Shown here piece by piece: positions 8,189 to 16,158 of a stretch of DNA of 64,000 bases. A model generated the notes under the pieces. It made no database searches and had not been told where the DNA came from. It was given only the letters and a program-made list of their open reading frames with translations. The first letter of the stretch is position 1. Each line of letters opens with the position of its first letter. This DNA comes from Chloroflexota bacterium (lineage in GTDB: Bacteria; Chloroflexota; Limnocylindria; QHBO01), in assembly GCA_025699005.1 (NCBI GenBank), contig JAILWI010000001.1, positions 434,001 through 498,000 of the forward strand, given 5' to 3'. Both the position numbers and the translations under genes were made by a program.

Positions 8189-9586
8189 TCACGCGCGGGC
8201 GCAGCGGAGGATCGCCCGGACCGACGCGTCGGCATCGGCCTCGGTGGTGGACCAGTTGCTGACGCTGATGCGCATGGCCGCCATGTCGTGCCAGGTGGTC
8301 CCGGACAGCCACAAGGTGCCGTCCTCCTGGACGCGACGGATCACCTCACGGGTGAAGGCGTCCGCGTCGCCCCCATCCGGCGGGGTGAAGCGCACGAGCA
8401 CCTGGTTCAGGACGACATCGTTGAGGATCTCGACACCGTCCGCCTCCGCGAGGCCGGCAGCCGTGCGTCGGGCAAGCGCGCAGGTGCGCTCGACGAGGTC
8501 ACGGACCCCGCTCCGACCCAGCACGCGGAGGGCCGTGTAGACGGTGAATCCCCGCGCCCGTCGAGAGAACTCCGGCACCCAGGAGACCTCGTCGCGCTCC
8601 TGCTCCGGTCCGTACTCGAGGTACGCGGCCTGCGGCGGGGCCATGGCCCGGACATGAGCGTCGGGATCGGCCACGAAGGCGAGGCCGGAGTCATACGGCA
8701 CGTTCAGCCACTTGTGCGCATCGGTTGCCCACGAGTCGGCCATGCCGACGCCGTCCACGAGCGCGGCGAGCTCGGGTGAAGCGGCAGCCCACAGGCCGAA
8801 GGCCGCGTCGACGTGGACCCATGCCCCGTCTCGGCGCCGGGCCAGCTCCACCGCGCCACGGAGCGGGTCGAAGGAGCCGGTGTTCACGTTGCCGGCCTGG
8901 AGGGCCAGGATGAGCGGCGCGTCATCCGGGATCGCGCCGAGCGTCGCCTCCAACCCGTCGAGGATCATCCGGCCCTGCTCGTCGGTGGGAACCTTGTGAA
9001 CCCGGTCTCGCCCGAGCCCCAGGTACTGGAGCGCGGTGTGCAGCGTGCTGTGCGCCTCGGCGCCGACGACCACCTGGATCTCCGGAGCACCGAACAGCCC
9101 CCGAGTCGTCACGTCCCAGCCGACGCGATCCAGCACGGACTGCCGTGCCGCCGCGAGGCAGGTGAAGTGCGCCATCTGGCATCCCGTCACCAATCCGAAG
9201 CCGCTCCGCGGCGGGAGGCCGAACAGGTCGATGAGCCAGGCGCCGACCGCCTCCTCCACCACCGACGCCGCCGGGCCGGCGACGTACAGCCCGGCATTCT
9301 GGTCCCAGGTCGAGGTCAGCCAGTCGGCCGCCACGGTTTCCGGCAATGCGCCGCCGATCACGAACCCGAAGTAGCGCGGTCCGGCCATGGCCACCGCGGC
9401 CCGTCCGCCAACCTCGGCAAGGTGCTCGATGACCTCGCCCGGGTCCTCGCCGACCTCGGGGAAGTCGATGACAAGCTCCCGGCGCATCGCGTGGACGTCG
9501 TGCGGAGGCATGACCGGTCGGTCCGGAAGCGACTCGAGATACTCGATGGCCAGCTCGGCGGTTCGCCGGAGCAATTCTGCACTCAT
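8189..9586 (-). CDS. group II PLP-dependent amino acid decarboxylase
   Basis: 465-residue member of the aromatic-amino-acid/glutamate/DABA decarboxylase group. The fold and cofactor signatures are complete: VTGCQMAHFTCLAAAR for the phosphate cup, HVDAAFG with Asp260, and Lys292 in DAHKWLNVPYDSG. Length fits the family. Substrate is not evident; the tyrosine/tryptophan and the diaminobutyrate/cysteate branches are both possible. It lies 9 nt after the SDR gene and 77 nt before the aminotransferase gene on the same strand, so cotranscription of the three is likely. Confidence 0.9.
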   Translation of the reverse strand: MSAELLRRTAELAIEYLESLPDRPVMPPHDVHAMRRELVIDFPEVGEDPGEVIEHLAEVGGRAAVAMAGPRYFGFVIGGALPETVAADWLTSTWDQNAGLYVAGPAASVVEEAVGAWLIDLFGLPPRSGFGLVTGCQMAHFTCLAAARQSVLDRVGWDVTTRGLFGAPEIQVVVGAEAHSTLHTALQYLGLGRDRVHKVPTDEQGRMILDGLEATLGAIPDDAPLILALQAGNVNTGSFDPLRGAVELARRRDGAWVHVDAAFGLWAAASPELAALVDGVGMADSWATDAHKWLNVPYDSGLAFVADPDAHVRAMAPPQAAYLEYGPEQERDEVSWVPEFSRRARGFTVYTALRVLGRSGVRDLVERTCALARRTAAGLAEADGVEILNDVVLNQVLVRFTPPDGGDADAFTREVIRRVQEDGTLWLSGTTWHDMAAMRISVSNWSTTEADADASVRAILRCARA

Positions 9587-9595
9587 GCACGGATC

Positions 9596-10384
9596 CTACA
9601 GCCCCGCGATGAGCCCTCCGTCCACGGCGATGAGCTGACCCGTCACGTACGACGCCCGGGCGGACGACAGGAATGCGACGAGCGTCCCGAGCTCCTCTGG
9701 CTGGCCGTAGCGACCCGCCGGGATCCCGCGGATCTGCATCTCGCGAATCTCGTCCTCGGTCGTGCCCTCGCGCTCTGCGCGTCCGGAGTCGAGCTCGTGG
9801 ATGCGCGGCGTCGCGATGCGTCCGGGCATGACACCGTTGACCGTCACCGCGTCGGGCGCGACGGCGCGCGAGGTCGTCTTCAGCCACGCCGCAAGCGCCG
9901 AACGTCCCGCGTTCGAGTAGACGAGCTCCGGGATCGGCTGGCGGACGCCACTCGACAGGATGGCCACGATCCGCCCCCAGCCCCGCTCGCGCATGCCGGG
10001 CAGGAGTCGCGTGGCGAGGTCGATGGGCGTTGTCGCCAACAGCTGGAACGCACGCTGCCACGCCTCCCGGTCGGTGGCGGTCGGGTCGACCGTCGGCGGA
10101 CCGCCGGCATTCGAGACAAGGATGTCGATCGGCCCAACGGCCAGCGCCGCCTCGGTCACGACGTGCGCGGCGTCAGGGTCGGCGGCGTCGGCGACGACGG
10201 TCGCGACCTCGATGCCGTGCGCCTCGTGCAGCTCCGCGGCGGTCGCCTCGAGCGCACGGGCGGTGCGCGACCACAGGACGAGGCCGCAGCCCTCCGCGGC
10301 CAGCGCCTCGGCCGACGCCCGTCCCAGGCCGGACGTGGCGCCCCCGACCACCGCCCGACGACCAGCCAACCCGAGGTCCATCAA
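9596..10384 (-). CDS. short-chain dehydrogenase/reductase with atypical active site
   Basis: NAD(P)-binding Rossmann protein of 262 residues. The nucleotide loop reads GGATSGLG (14-21) instead of TGxxxGxG, the NAG motif is at about 92-94, and the C-terminal VTGQLIAVDGG is typical. The catalytic Tyr156 is in VYSNAGRSAL, but the Lys expected four residues on is Gly160, followed by Arg161. This SNxxR-like arrangement occurs in a divergent SDR branch annotated as 3-oxoacyl-ACP reductase, whose activity is unclear. Located between an ion channel gene and the decarboxylase gene, all on one strand. Confidence 0.85.
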   Translation of the reverse strand: MMDLGLAGRRAVVGGATSGLGRASAEALAAEGCGLVLWSRTARALEATAAELHEAHGIEVATVVADAADPDAAHVVTEAALAVGPIDILVSNAGGPPTVDPTATDREAWQRAFQLLATTPIDLATRLLPGMRERGWGRIVAILSSGVRQPIPELVYSNAGRSALAAWLKTTSRAVAPDAVTVNGVMPGRIATPRIHELDSGRAEREGTTEDEIREMQIRGIPAGRYGQPEELGTLVAFLSSARASYVTGQLIAVDGGLIAGL

Positions 10385-10405
10385 TCTGCCTTCCGTTCCG
10401 CGCGT

Positions 10406-11485
10406 TCAGTCATGCTGCAGCTCCAGCGGCCTGAGCTCCCCCAGGCTCTCGGCCACCACCACGGCGTCGTCGCCGGCCTGGAGCCGGAAGTCGGTCGGCG
10501 GGTTCGTCATCGAATGCCCGTCGCGGGTCACGGCCAGCAGTGTGGCCCGATGATCGCCCCGGAGCTTCGTCGAGAGCTCGTCGATCGAGAGGCCGACGTA
10601 CGTGTCGGGCAGGGCCACGCGGTAGAGCTCCGACCCCTCACCACCCGAGACGATATCGGTCACCAGCTCGGAGAGGCCGGGATAGAGCGCCGATCGCGCC
10701 AGCAGGCGCGAGGCGAGGCGCGAGGTCACGAGGATCTCATCGGCATCGGCGCGCCGGAAGTGGTCGACGTGCATCGGGTTGTTCGCCTCGACCACGGTGC
10801 GGACGCTCGGGGCGATCGATTCGATGGCCATGACCGCCAGGATCGAGCGCATGTCGGCCTCGTTGCTCGGATCGGCCGGGAAGACGATGGCCGACGCCGC
10901 CTCGCGGATCCCGCAGCGCTCGAGGTCGTCCGTGCTCGTGATGTCGCCCCGCACGAAGTACACGCCCTCGCCGGCCGGATTCCGCTCGCTGTCGTGGAGC
11001 AGCACGACCTTCGTCGTGAACTCGTCGCCGCGGAGCTCCTCGATGAGGTCGCGGGCGGTGGTGTTCCAGCCGCACACGACGATGTGATCGCGGTAGCCCG
11101 CAGCGCCCATACCCTGGCCCTCCTTGAGCAGGAAATCGATGACGAACCCGACGACGGCGCCGGTCATGGCGGCCACGATGGCGACGCCGAAGAATGCGAG
11201 CAGCCATCCGACCACGAAGCCCCCCGGCGAGCTCACGTAGCTCGCATCTCCGGAGCCGATGACGGTGGTGATGGCCCAGTAGAAGCTGCTCCCGAACCCT
11301 GCCAGCGTCAGCTTCTCGGGTTCGAGGACGGTCACAGCAGCGGCGGCCACGAGCACGAAGGCGATGACAGCCGTCATCAGCGAGGCGAAGAAATGGCGGT
11401 CCAGCTGGCCGCCGATGCGCCGCGCATGGAAGCCGATCCGCCGCAGCAGCGGCGCGGCGAAGAGCGACCTCAGCGGGTTCGTCAA
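10406..11485 (-). CDS. two-TM ion channel with RCK (TrkA-N/TrkA-C) domain
   Basis: 359-residue channel subunit. A first membrane helix (about 33-52), a pore loop and a second helix (about 90-112) are followed by a cytoplasmic RCK module: Rossmann-type HIVVCGWNTTARDLIEEL at about 138-155 and a TrkA-C-like domain at about 280-350. The overall plan is that of MthK-type potassium channels. The selectivity filter is unusual, TVIGSGD at 74-80 where TVGYGD is expected, so ion preference is uncertain. Gene precedes the SDR by 21 nt. Confidence 0.85.
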   Translation of the reverse strand: MTNPLRSLFAAPLLRRIGFHARRIGGQLDRHFFASLMTAVIAFVLVAAAAVTVLEPEKLTLAGFGSSFYWAITTVIGSGDASYVSSPGGFVVGWLLAFFGVAIVAAMTGAVVGFVIDFLLKEGQGMGAAGYRDHIVVCGWNTTARDLIEELRGDEFTTKVVLLHDSERNPAGEGVYFVRGDITSTDDLERCGIREAASAIVFPADPSNEADMRSILAVMAIESIAPSVRTVVEANNPMHVDHFRRADADEILVTSRLASRLLARSALYPGLSELVTDIVSGGEGSELYRVALPDTYVGLSIDELSTKLRGDHRATLLAVTRDGHSMTNPPTDFRLQAGDDAVVVAESLGELRPLELQHD

Positions 11486-11608
11486 CCACGTCCCTCCGGT
11501 AGGCAGCGTCGACCAGTTCGAGATGGTCGCGGCGACGGCATTCTGCCACCCTGCGGCAGCCCTGCCTAGCGAACGACGCCGACCGAACGAACTGCATGAA
11601 AATGGGGA

Positions 11609-11637
11609 TTGTCAAATTGTCGCGCCGAATGCATGAT
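11609..11637 (+). promoter_or_regulatory. candidate promoter of the first FGLLP-type gene
   Basis: TTGTCA at 11609-11614, 17 nt, then CATGAT at 11632-11637. A matching pair lies at the same place before the paralogue at 16159, which supports it being functional. Confidence 0.4.
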
Positions 11638-11690
11638 CCGCGCGATCGGGACGATCCGGTCAGTGCCCATCGTCGCACGGGGGACAGTTG

Positions 11691-13763
11691 GTGCAACGGT
11701 CGCGTGCCCTCCCGGTCGCTTCTGCGCGGCTTGCCTTGGCGCTCATCTCAGCCCTCGCAATTACCTCCATCCTCTTTATTCGCACAGCGCCGCCCGTGGC
11801 AGCAGCCGAGCCTGATGCGAGCCACTTCATTGCGGCCGCCGAGGACGCAGGCCTGCCATGCGAGGTCGCGGGCGACAACTACTGGGTGTGCGAGGGTCCG
11901 CCAACAGCCCACGAGGGCTACTTCGCCACGATCAGTGACGAGCGGCCCCTCAACTTCAGCGTCGACGTCCATCGGTACTGGAACGAGCCCCGTGCCGCCG
12001 AGCCCGACGTGGTCGCGCTCATGGATCGCTTCATCGTCCTCGCGCTCGGCGAGGATGGCGCCGCGCGGCAGTGGCTTCGCGACGTGCATGCCGCTCAGGA
12101 AGCGACGGCCACGCTGGAGCGGGGTCAATGGACGCTGACCTGGTACGCCGACCAGGAGGCGAGCCCCGACAACGCCTTCCCGAAGAACTTCCTGGTTCTG
12201 AACTACAACGAGCAACCGAGCGACGAGCAACCGAGCAGCTCCGCCGTGCCCATGCCGACGGCCATCGCTCCACCGGACGATTGGTCGACCGGTGGACGCA
12301 GCACGTACAGCGGCGTCTGGACCAAGACGGCGGTCTCGATCGATGGCGAGCTGCTCCCGGACGCCGAAGCGGTTGGCGAGTCGGCCCCCGGTGAGCTCGT
12401 CGTCGATTGCCGCGGTGAGGTCGGGCGCTGCGATGTCGGGCCGACCCCGGATGGGATCTTCGATGCCGAGGTGCTCGGCGAGGGCACTTTGACCGGGACC
12501 CAGGAGACGGAGACCAGCATCTCCATGGAGGCGTGCCCGGTCGACACCGCAGTGCGGACGACGGAATTGGACGTCGCGTACGACGCCGCCGGCGCCACCA
12601 TCACGGTCGACGAACGAACCACACCGGGGCGGTGTGAGGTCGACGGCGCATCCTGGGCGGCACTCGATGCCACCTGGGTCTTCGAGGGCGTCCTGACCGC
12701 CTACCAGGGCCCGGAGGTCGACGTCGAGGTCGGCGGTAGCGAGCCGCCCTCCGCACAGGATCCGGACGCGGCGCCGGTCGGGAACGTCGGCGAGCCAGCG
12801 GCGCGGCCGTTCGCCGACGCAGTGCCGGCGGTGAGCGAGATCAGCACCGACCCGATCGTCCTGCTCCAGAGCGCGCTGCTGGCGGCCCTGCTCGTCTTCC
12901 TCATGCCATTCCCCAGTCAGCTGTTCAACTCGACCCTCGAGACCCACGAGGACGAGGTGCGCCGCTGGTTCCGCCTCGACCGGCTCGGCGTCGTGGCCGG
13001 CGGCATCGGCGCCTTCTGGGCGTCGTGGCCCGGCGTCGCGATCTTCACCCTGCTGGCCGCCCTGCTCTACGGCTTCCTGGACCCAGGCTTCGGCATGGGC
13101 CTCGGCTCGCTGGCGACCTTTGTGGGCATGCTGCTCGGCATCGTGCTGGTGACCGCGGCGTTCTCGGTGCCGGTCGTGCTCGCCCATCGGCGCATCGGCT
13201 CCGGCTGGACGCTCAAGGTGGTGCCGCTCAGCCTGCTCATCGGCGTGGCCTGCGTGCTGCTCAGCCGGCTGACCGGCTTCCAGCCCGGCTACCTGTACGG
13301 GCTGCTGATCGGCCTGGCCTTCGCCCGTGAGCTGTCGGCCGCGGAGGAGGGGCGGGCGACCGCCATCGGCGCCGTGGCCATGCTCGGGGTGGCGCTGGTC
13401 AGCTGGCTGGCGCTGGGTGCCCTGCCCGACGGCGACGGCTTCGGCCTGGTGGTGGCGCGCACGAGCCTGGCGGCGCTGATGGTGGCCGGGCTCGAGGGCG
13501 TGGTGTTCGGCCTGCTGCCGATGCGCTTCCTGCCCGGCGAGTCGCTCTATGCGTGGAACCGCATCGCGTGGGGCGTCCTGCTGGCTCTTGGCGCCTTCGC
13601 CTTCTTCCACATCCTCATCAACCCGGCCTCGGGCTACCTGTCCGACACGAGCCGCACACCGCTATTCACCGTGCTCGGCCTGCTCCTCGGCTTCAGCCTC
13701 GTCTCGGTGGCCTTCTGGGCCTGGTTCCGATTCCGGGGCGAGCAGCGCGATGCGCAGGCATAG
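11691..13763 (+). CDS. exported-domain membrane protein, FGLLP-motif family (paralogue 1)
   Basis: 690-residue protein of unknown function. A signal peptide or anchor at about 8-35 leads into an exported part: module A (about 38-170) begins SHFIAAAEDAGLPCE, has a second Cys in YWVCEG and ends GQWTLTWY; a different beta-rich, Cys-containing module (about 200-350) follows. The C-terminal half (about 375-680) is a polytopic domain of about nine helices with VVFGLLPMRFLPGESLYAWNR, the motif of FGLLP-motif membrane proteins, and a PFPSQLFNSTLETHEDEVRRW segment just after its first helix. The GTG at 11691 is chosen because the paralogue at 16159 starts at the equivalent codon in a near-identical context (CGCACGGGGGAC upstream). 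A TTG lies one codon earlier. Confidence 0.8.
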   Translation: MQRSRALPVASARLALALISALAITSILFIRTAPPVAAAEPDASHFIAAAEDAGLPCEVAGDNYWVCEGPPTAHEGYFATISDERPLNFSVDVHRYWNEPRAAEPDVVALMDRFIVLALGEDGAARQWLRDVHAAQEATATLERGQWTLTWYADQEASPDNAFPKNFLVLNYNEQPSDEQPSSSAVPMPTAIAPPDDWSTGGRSTYSGVWTKTAVSIDGELLPDAEAVGESAPGELVVDCRGEVGRCDVGPTPDGIFDAEVLGEGTLTGTQETETSISMEACPVDTAVRTTELDVAYDAAGATITVDERTTPGRCEVDGASWAALDATWVFEGVLTAYQGPEVDVEVGGSEPPSAQDPDAAPVGNVGEPAARPFADAVPAVSEISTDPIVLLQSALLAALLVFLMPFPSQLFNSTLETHEDEVRRWFRLDRLGVVAGGIGAFWASWPGVAIFTLLAALLYGFLDPGFGMGLGSLATFVGMLLGIVLVTAAFSVPVVLAHRRIGSGWTLKVVPLSLLIGVACVLLSRLTGFQPGYLYGLLIGLAFARELSAAEEGRATAIGAVAMLGVALVSWLALGALPDGDGFGLVVARTSLAALMVAGLEGVVFGLLPMRFLPGESLYAWNRIAWGVLLALGAFAFFHILINPASGYLSDTSRTPLFTVLGLLLGFSLVSVAFWAWFRFRGEQRDAQA

Positions 13764-13851
13764 ATCGCGAACCATGACGACCCCAGGTGGACTGCGGCAG
13801 CTGAGTGGTGACCTGTCCAGGACCTGATCATCGACCATGGAGGGGAATGCA

Positions 13852-14394
13852 ATGAACCTTTGGCCGTCCCGCGCCCGGACCGCGACCGTCCTGGCATTGA
13901 TCGCGTTGCTCACCGCGGCGTGCGGCGCCGCCCCGGCGAACACTCTCGACGCAACTCCCGAAGCAACGCCCGACGCGACGACGAGCGAACCGGAGGCGTC
14001 CGAAACCGCTGACGCCACACCCGAGCCGACGGAGGCCGAGCTGTCGCTCCCCGATGACGTCAGCTTCGAGTCGACAGAGAACTCGACAATCACCGCCGTC
14101 GCATCGTTCGATGGATCGGCGGAGGATGGTGTCGCGATTTCCATCCGGAATGTCGAGAGTGACTACGACAACCCGCTCGGCTTCGCCGCCCTCCTCCTGG
14201 AGGGGACGTGCGCCGAGCAGACCGAGCCAGACTTCGAGGGGGCGATCGACGTCGTTACGTTCGACCAAGGCGAGAACGCCGAATTGCTCGTCAGCACGGA
14301 GCAGCTCGGCGAGATCCTGGCCTCCCCGCATTCGATCCTCATCACCAACGGACCGGGAGACCTGATGTTGGCCTGCGCCGACATCGGCGCCTGA
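13852..14394 (+). CDS. small lipoprotein of unknown function
   Basis: 180 residues: signal peptide with lipobox TAAC (Cys24), a Thr/Glu/Pro/Ala-rich spacer to about residue 65, then a compact domain with two cysteines (GTCAEQ and LACADIG). An ATG 15 nt upstream is inside the ribosome site; GGAGGGG sits 6 nt before the ATG at 13852, which decides the start. I recognise no family. It lies 88 nt after the first FGLLP-type gene and 29 nt before a second lipoprotein gene, in the same direction. Confidence 0.75.
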   Translation: MNLWPSRARTATVLALIALLTAACGAAPANTLDATPEATPDATTSEPEASETADATPEPTEAELSLPDDVSFESTENSTITAVASFDGSAEDGVAISIRNVESDYDNPLGFAALLLEGTCAEQTEPDFEGAIDVVTFDQGENAELLVSTEQLGEILASPHSILITNGPGDLMLACADIGA

Positions 14395-14423
14395 CGTCGG
14401 CCGCGAATTCGAGGGGTGCGACG

Positions 14424-15107
14424 GTGAGAACCTTACACGGGAAACATTGGACGTTCGCCCTGGCGATGGTGGTGGTGGTGGTGGCTGCGTGCTCGTCTGG
14501 GACGTCCGGCTTTCCGGCTCAGACGGCGGAGCCCGAGGCGACAGAGGCTTCGCCATCACCGGCCCGGGCGGACTCGCCCTCGGCATCGGCGGACGCGTCG
14601 CCGACCGAGGCCGCAGCAATGGCGCTCGACATTCCGCTCGAGCCCCCCTGCCATGCGATAGACATGTCCGCGGTGGAGGCGCTCCTCGGCGAGGAGCCAG
14701 TTGCGGAAACCGAGTGGGTGCCCGGGGAGAAGCCGTACGGCCTGGACGTGGAGGCCACGACATTCGGCTGCGCCTACGAAGGCCAGTCCGGGTCGGACGG
14801 TCTCGAGCGTGAATTCGCCCTCACCATGGCCGGCGAGGAGATGAGGGTCGAGGCCTGGAACGAGTTCTACGACAGCGCCGATACGTGTCGGAAGCTTGAG
14901 CCGCCGTCCGCCATTGGGGCAGACGCCATCGGCGCACTGGTGTGTCCCAGCGCGATCGACGATTGGAGCCGCGTGATGCTGGCTGGCGTCTTCGGCGTGG
15001 CCGGAGTCCAGTGTTGGGTCCTCGTGCCGGATGACGAGATCGATCCGACCCTCGAAGCGAGCGTCATGTCGGAATGCGCTCGAACCCTCATCGAGCTGGG
15101 CTCGTGA
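14424..15107 (+). CDS. lipoprotein, DUF3558-like in layout, function unknown
   Basis: 227 residues starting with GTG, placed by GAGGGG 7 nt upstream. A Val-rich signal ends in the lipobox VAAC (Cys23); a Ser/Ala/Glu/Pro linker runs to about residue 68. The globular part has four spaced cysteines (PPCHAID, FGCAYEG, DTCRKLE, LVCPSA and later QCWVLV, SECAR), like actinobacterial DUF3558-type cell-surface lipoproteins, but I cannot confirm membership. A strong hairpin 48 nt after its stop probably ends the transcript before the heliorhodopsin gene. Confidence 0.75.
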   Translation: MRTLHGKHWTFALAMVVVVVAACSSGTSGFPAQTAEPEATEASPSPARADSPSASADASPTEAAAMALDIPLEPPCHAIDMSAVEALLGEEPVAETEWVPGEKPYGLDVEATTFGCAYEGQSGSDGLEREFALTMAGEEMRVEAWNEFYDSADTCRKLEPPSAIGADAIGALVCPSAIDDWSRVMLAGVFGVAGVQCWVLVPDDEIDPTLEASVMSECARTLIELGS

Positions 15108-15154
15108 TCGGCGGCTGAGCTCTCCGCGAATCTCGGCGACCCGTCGGGGAGCGG

Positions 15155-15175
15155 GGCCGGGCTGCCCGCCCGGCC
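15155..15175 (+). terminator. GC-rich hairpin, likely terminator
   Basis: An 8-bp perfect stem GGCCGGGC/GCCCGGCC with loop TGCCC. No T-tract follows, which is common at this GC content. It separates the lipoprotein unit from the heliorhodopsin gene. Confidence 0.5.
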
Positions 15176-15291
15176 GCACCCCGCGTGCGAGGGGTCATCG
15201 CCGAGTCCGCACGGGCCGAACGGCCCCGACTCCCGGCTCTCTTCGTGCCGAGCGAGGGCGGTACCCTGATGTGACACACGCGGAGTAACCG

Positions 15292-16041
15292 ATGACCGAG
15301 CCGAGCATGGGGCGACTGCGCCTCTACAACGCGGTGATGGGCGTCCTGCACGCGGTCCAGGGGATCGCCGTCGTCCTGCTCTCCACCGAATTCGCGCTGC
15401 CGGTCACGGCGGCGTTCATGGAGGGTCCGCCCGGCAGCCCGACCTCCACGACCGAGCTCTTCGATCTGCCTATCGGTCCCGCCGTCGCCGCATTCCTCTT
15501 CCTCTCGGCGCTAGCGCACTTCCTCCTTGCCGGCTCCGCCTGGGGCTGGTACCGCCGAATGCTCGCCGAGAGCGTCAACTACGCCCGCTGGATCGAGTAT
15601 TCGGTCAGCTCGTCCCTAATGATCGTGCTGATCGCCATGCTGACCGGCATCGCCGACATCGCCGCGCTGGTCGGCCTGTTCGGCGTGAACGCCTCGATGA
15701 TCATGTTCGGCTGGCTCCAGGAGCGCTACGAGCGGCCGGGTCGGCCGGGATGGCTTCCGTTCATCTTCGGGTCGTTCGCCGGGATCGTGCCGTGGATCGC
15801 CATCGGCATCTACCTGTGGAGCCCCGGCTCCGCCGCCGAGCCGCCCGCCTTCGTGTACGGGATCTTCGTCTCGCTGTTCGTGTTCTTCAACTCGTTCGCG
15901 CTCAACATGGTGCTGCAGTACCGCCAGGTCGGACCGTGGCGCGACTACCTGTTCGGCGAGCGGGTCTATGTGCTCCTGAGCCTCACGGCGAAGTCGGCGC
16001 TGGCCTGGCAGGTGTTCGCGGGGACACTCGTCCCGGCCTGA
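15292..16041 (+). CDS. heliorhodopsin
   Basis: 249-residue, seven-helix retinal protein of the heliorhodopsin family, which sits inverted in the membrane (N-terminus inside) relative to type I rhodopsins and has a long photocycle without clear pumping. The family hallmarks are intact: retinal Schiff-base Lys234 in LTAKSALAWQVFAGTLVPA, counterion Glu102 in RWIEYSVSSSLMIVLIA, the GIADIAALVGLFGVNASMI stretch of helix 4, FGWLQE, FNSFALN, and cavity histidines His20 (GVLHAVQ) and His76 (ALAHFLLA) matching His23/His80 of 48C12. The AB loop (about 33-57) keeps FALPVT and GPPGS. GGAG lies 9 nt before the ATG. It appears to be monocistronic, behind a hairpin at 15155. No carotenoid or retinal-forming gene is in the window. 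Confidence 0.96.
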   Translation: MTEPSMGRLRLYNAVMGVLHAVQGIAVVLLSTEFALPVTAAFMEGPPGSPTSTTELFDLPIGPAVAAFLFLSALAHFLLAGSAWGWYRRMLAESVNYARWIEYSVSSSLMIVLIAMLTGIADIAALVGLFGVNASMIMFGWLQERYERPGRPGWLPFIFGSFAGIVPWIAIGIYLWSPGSAAEPPAFVYGIFVSLFVFFNSFALNMVLQYRQVGPWRDYLFGERVYVLLSLTAKSALAWQVFAGTLVPA

Positions 16042-16090
16042 CCGCACGGGCGGGTCGATGCCCGCGGTCAACGCCGGCCGCCGCAAACCC

Positions 16091-16120
16091 TTGTCAGTTC
16101 GTTCGGCCATCGGGCATCAT
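16091..16120 (+). promoter_or_regulatory. candidate promoter of the second FGLLP-type gene
   Basis: TTGTCA at 16091-16096, 18 nt, then CATCAT at 16115-16120, parallel to the pair at 11609-11637 in front of the paralogue. Confidence 0.4.
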
Positions 16121-16158
16121 GCGCGCGCCCATCCGAACCGCCGCACGGGGGACTTCTG

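Noticed and set aside
8813-11569. 918-codon plus-strand open frame
   Set aside because: It spans three well-supported minus-strand genes and its composition (RR, HR, DR runs) is that of an antisense frame.
11486-11690. CRISPR or tandem repeat from the repeated ATTGTC near 11608
   Set aside because: Only two adjacent copies of a hexamer; no spacer-repeat order.
11748-13610. 620-codon minus-strand frame opposite the FGLLP-type gene
   Set aside because: Gln/His/Arg-rich antisense translation; the plus-strand product has signal peptide, helices and a close paralogue.
15108-15291. Small RNA or gene in the gap before the heliorhodopsin gene
   Set aside because: Only a terminator-like hairpin and a ribosome site are visible; no supported coding frame.
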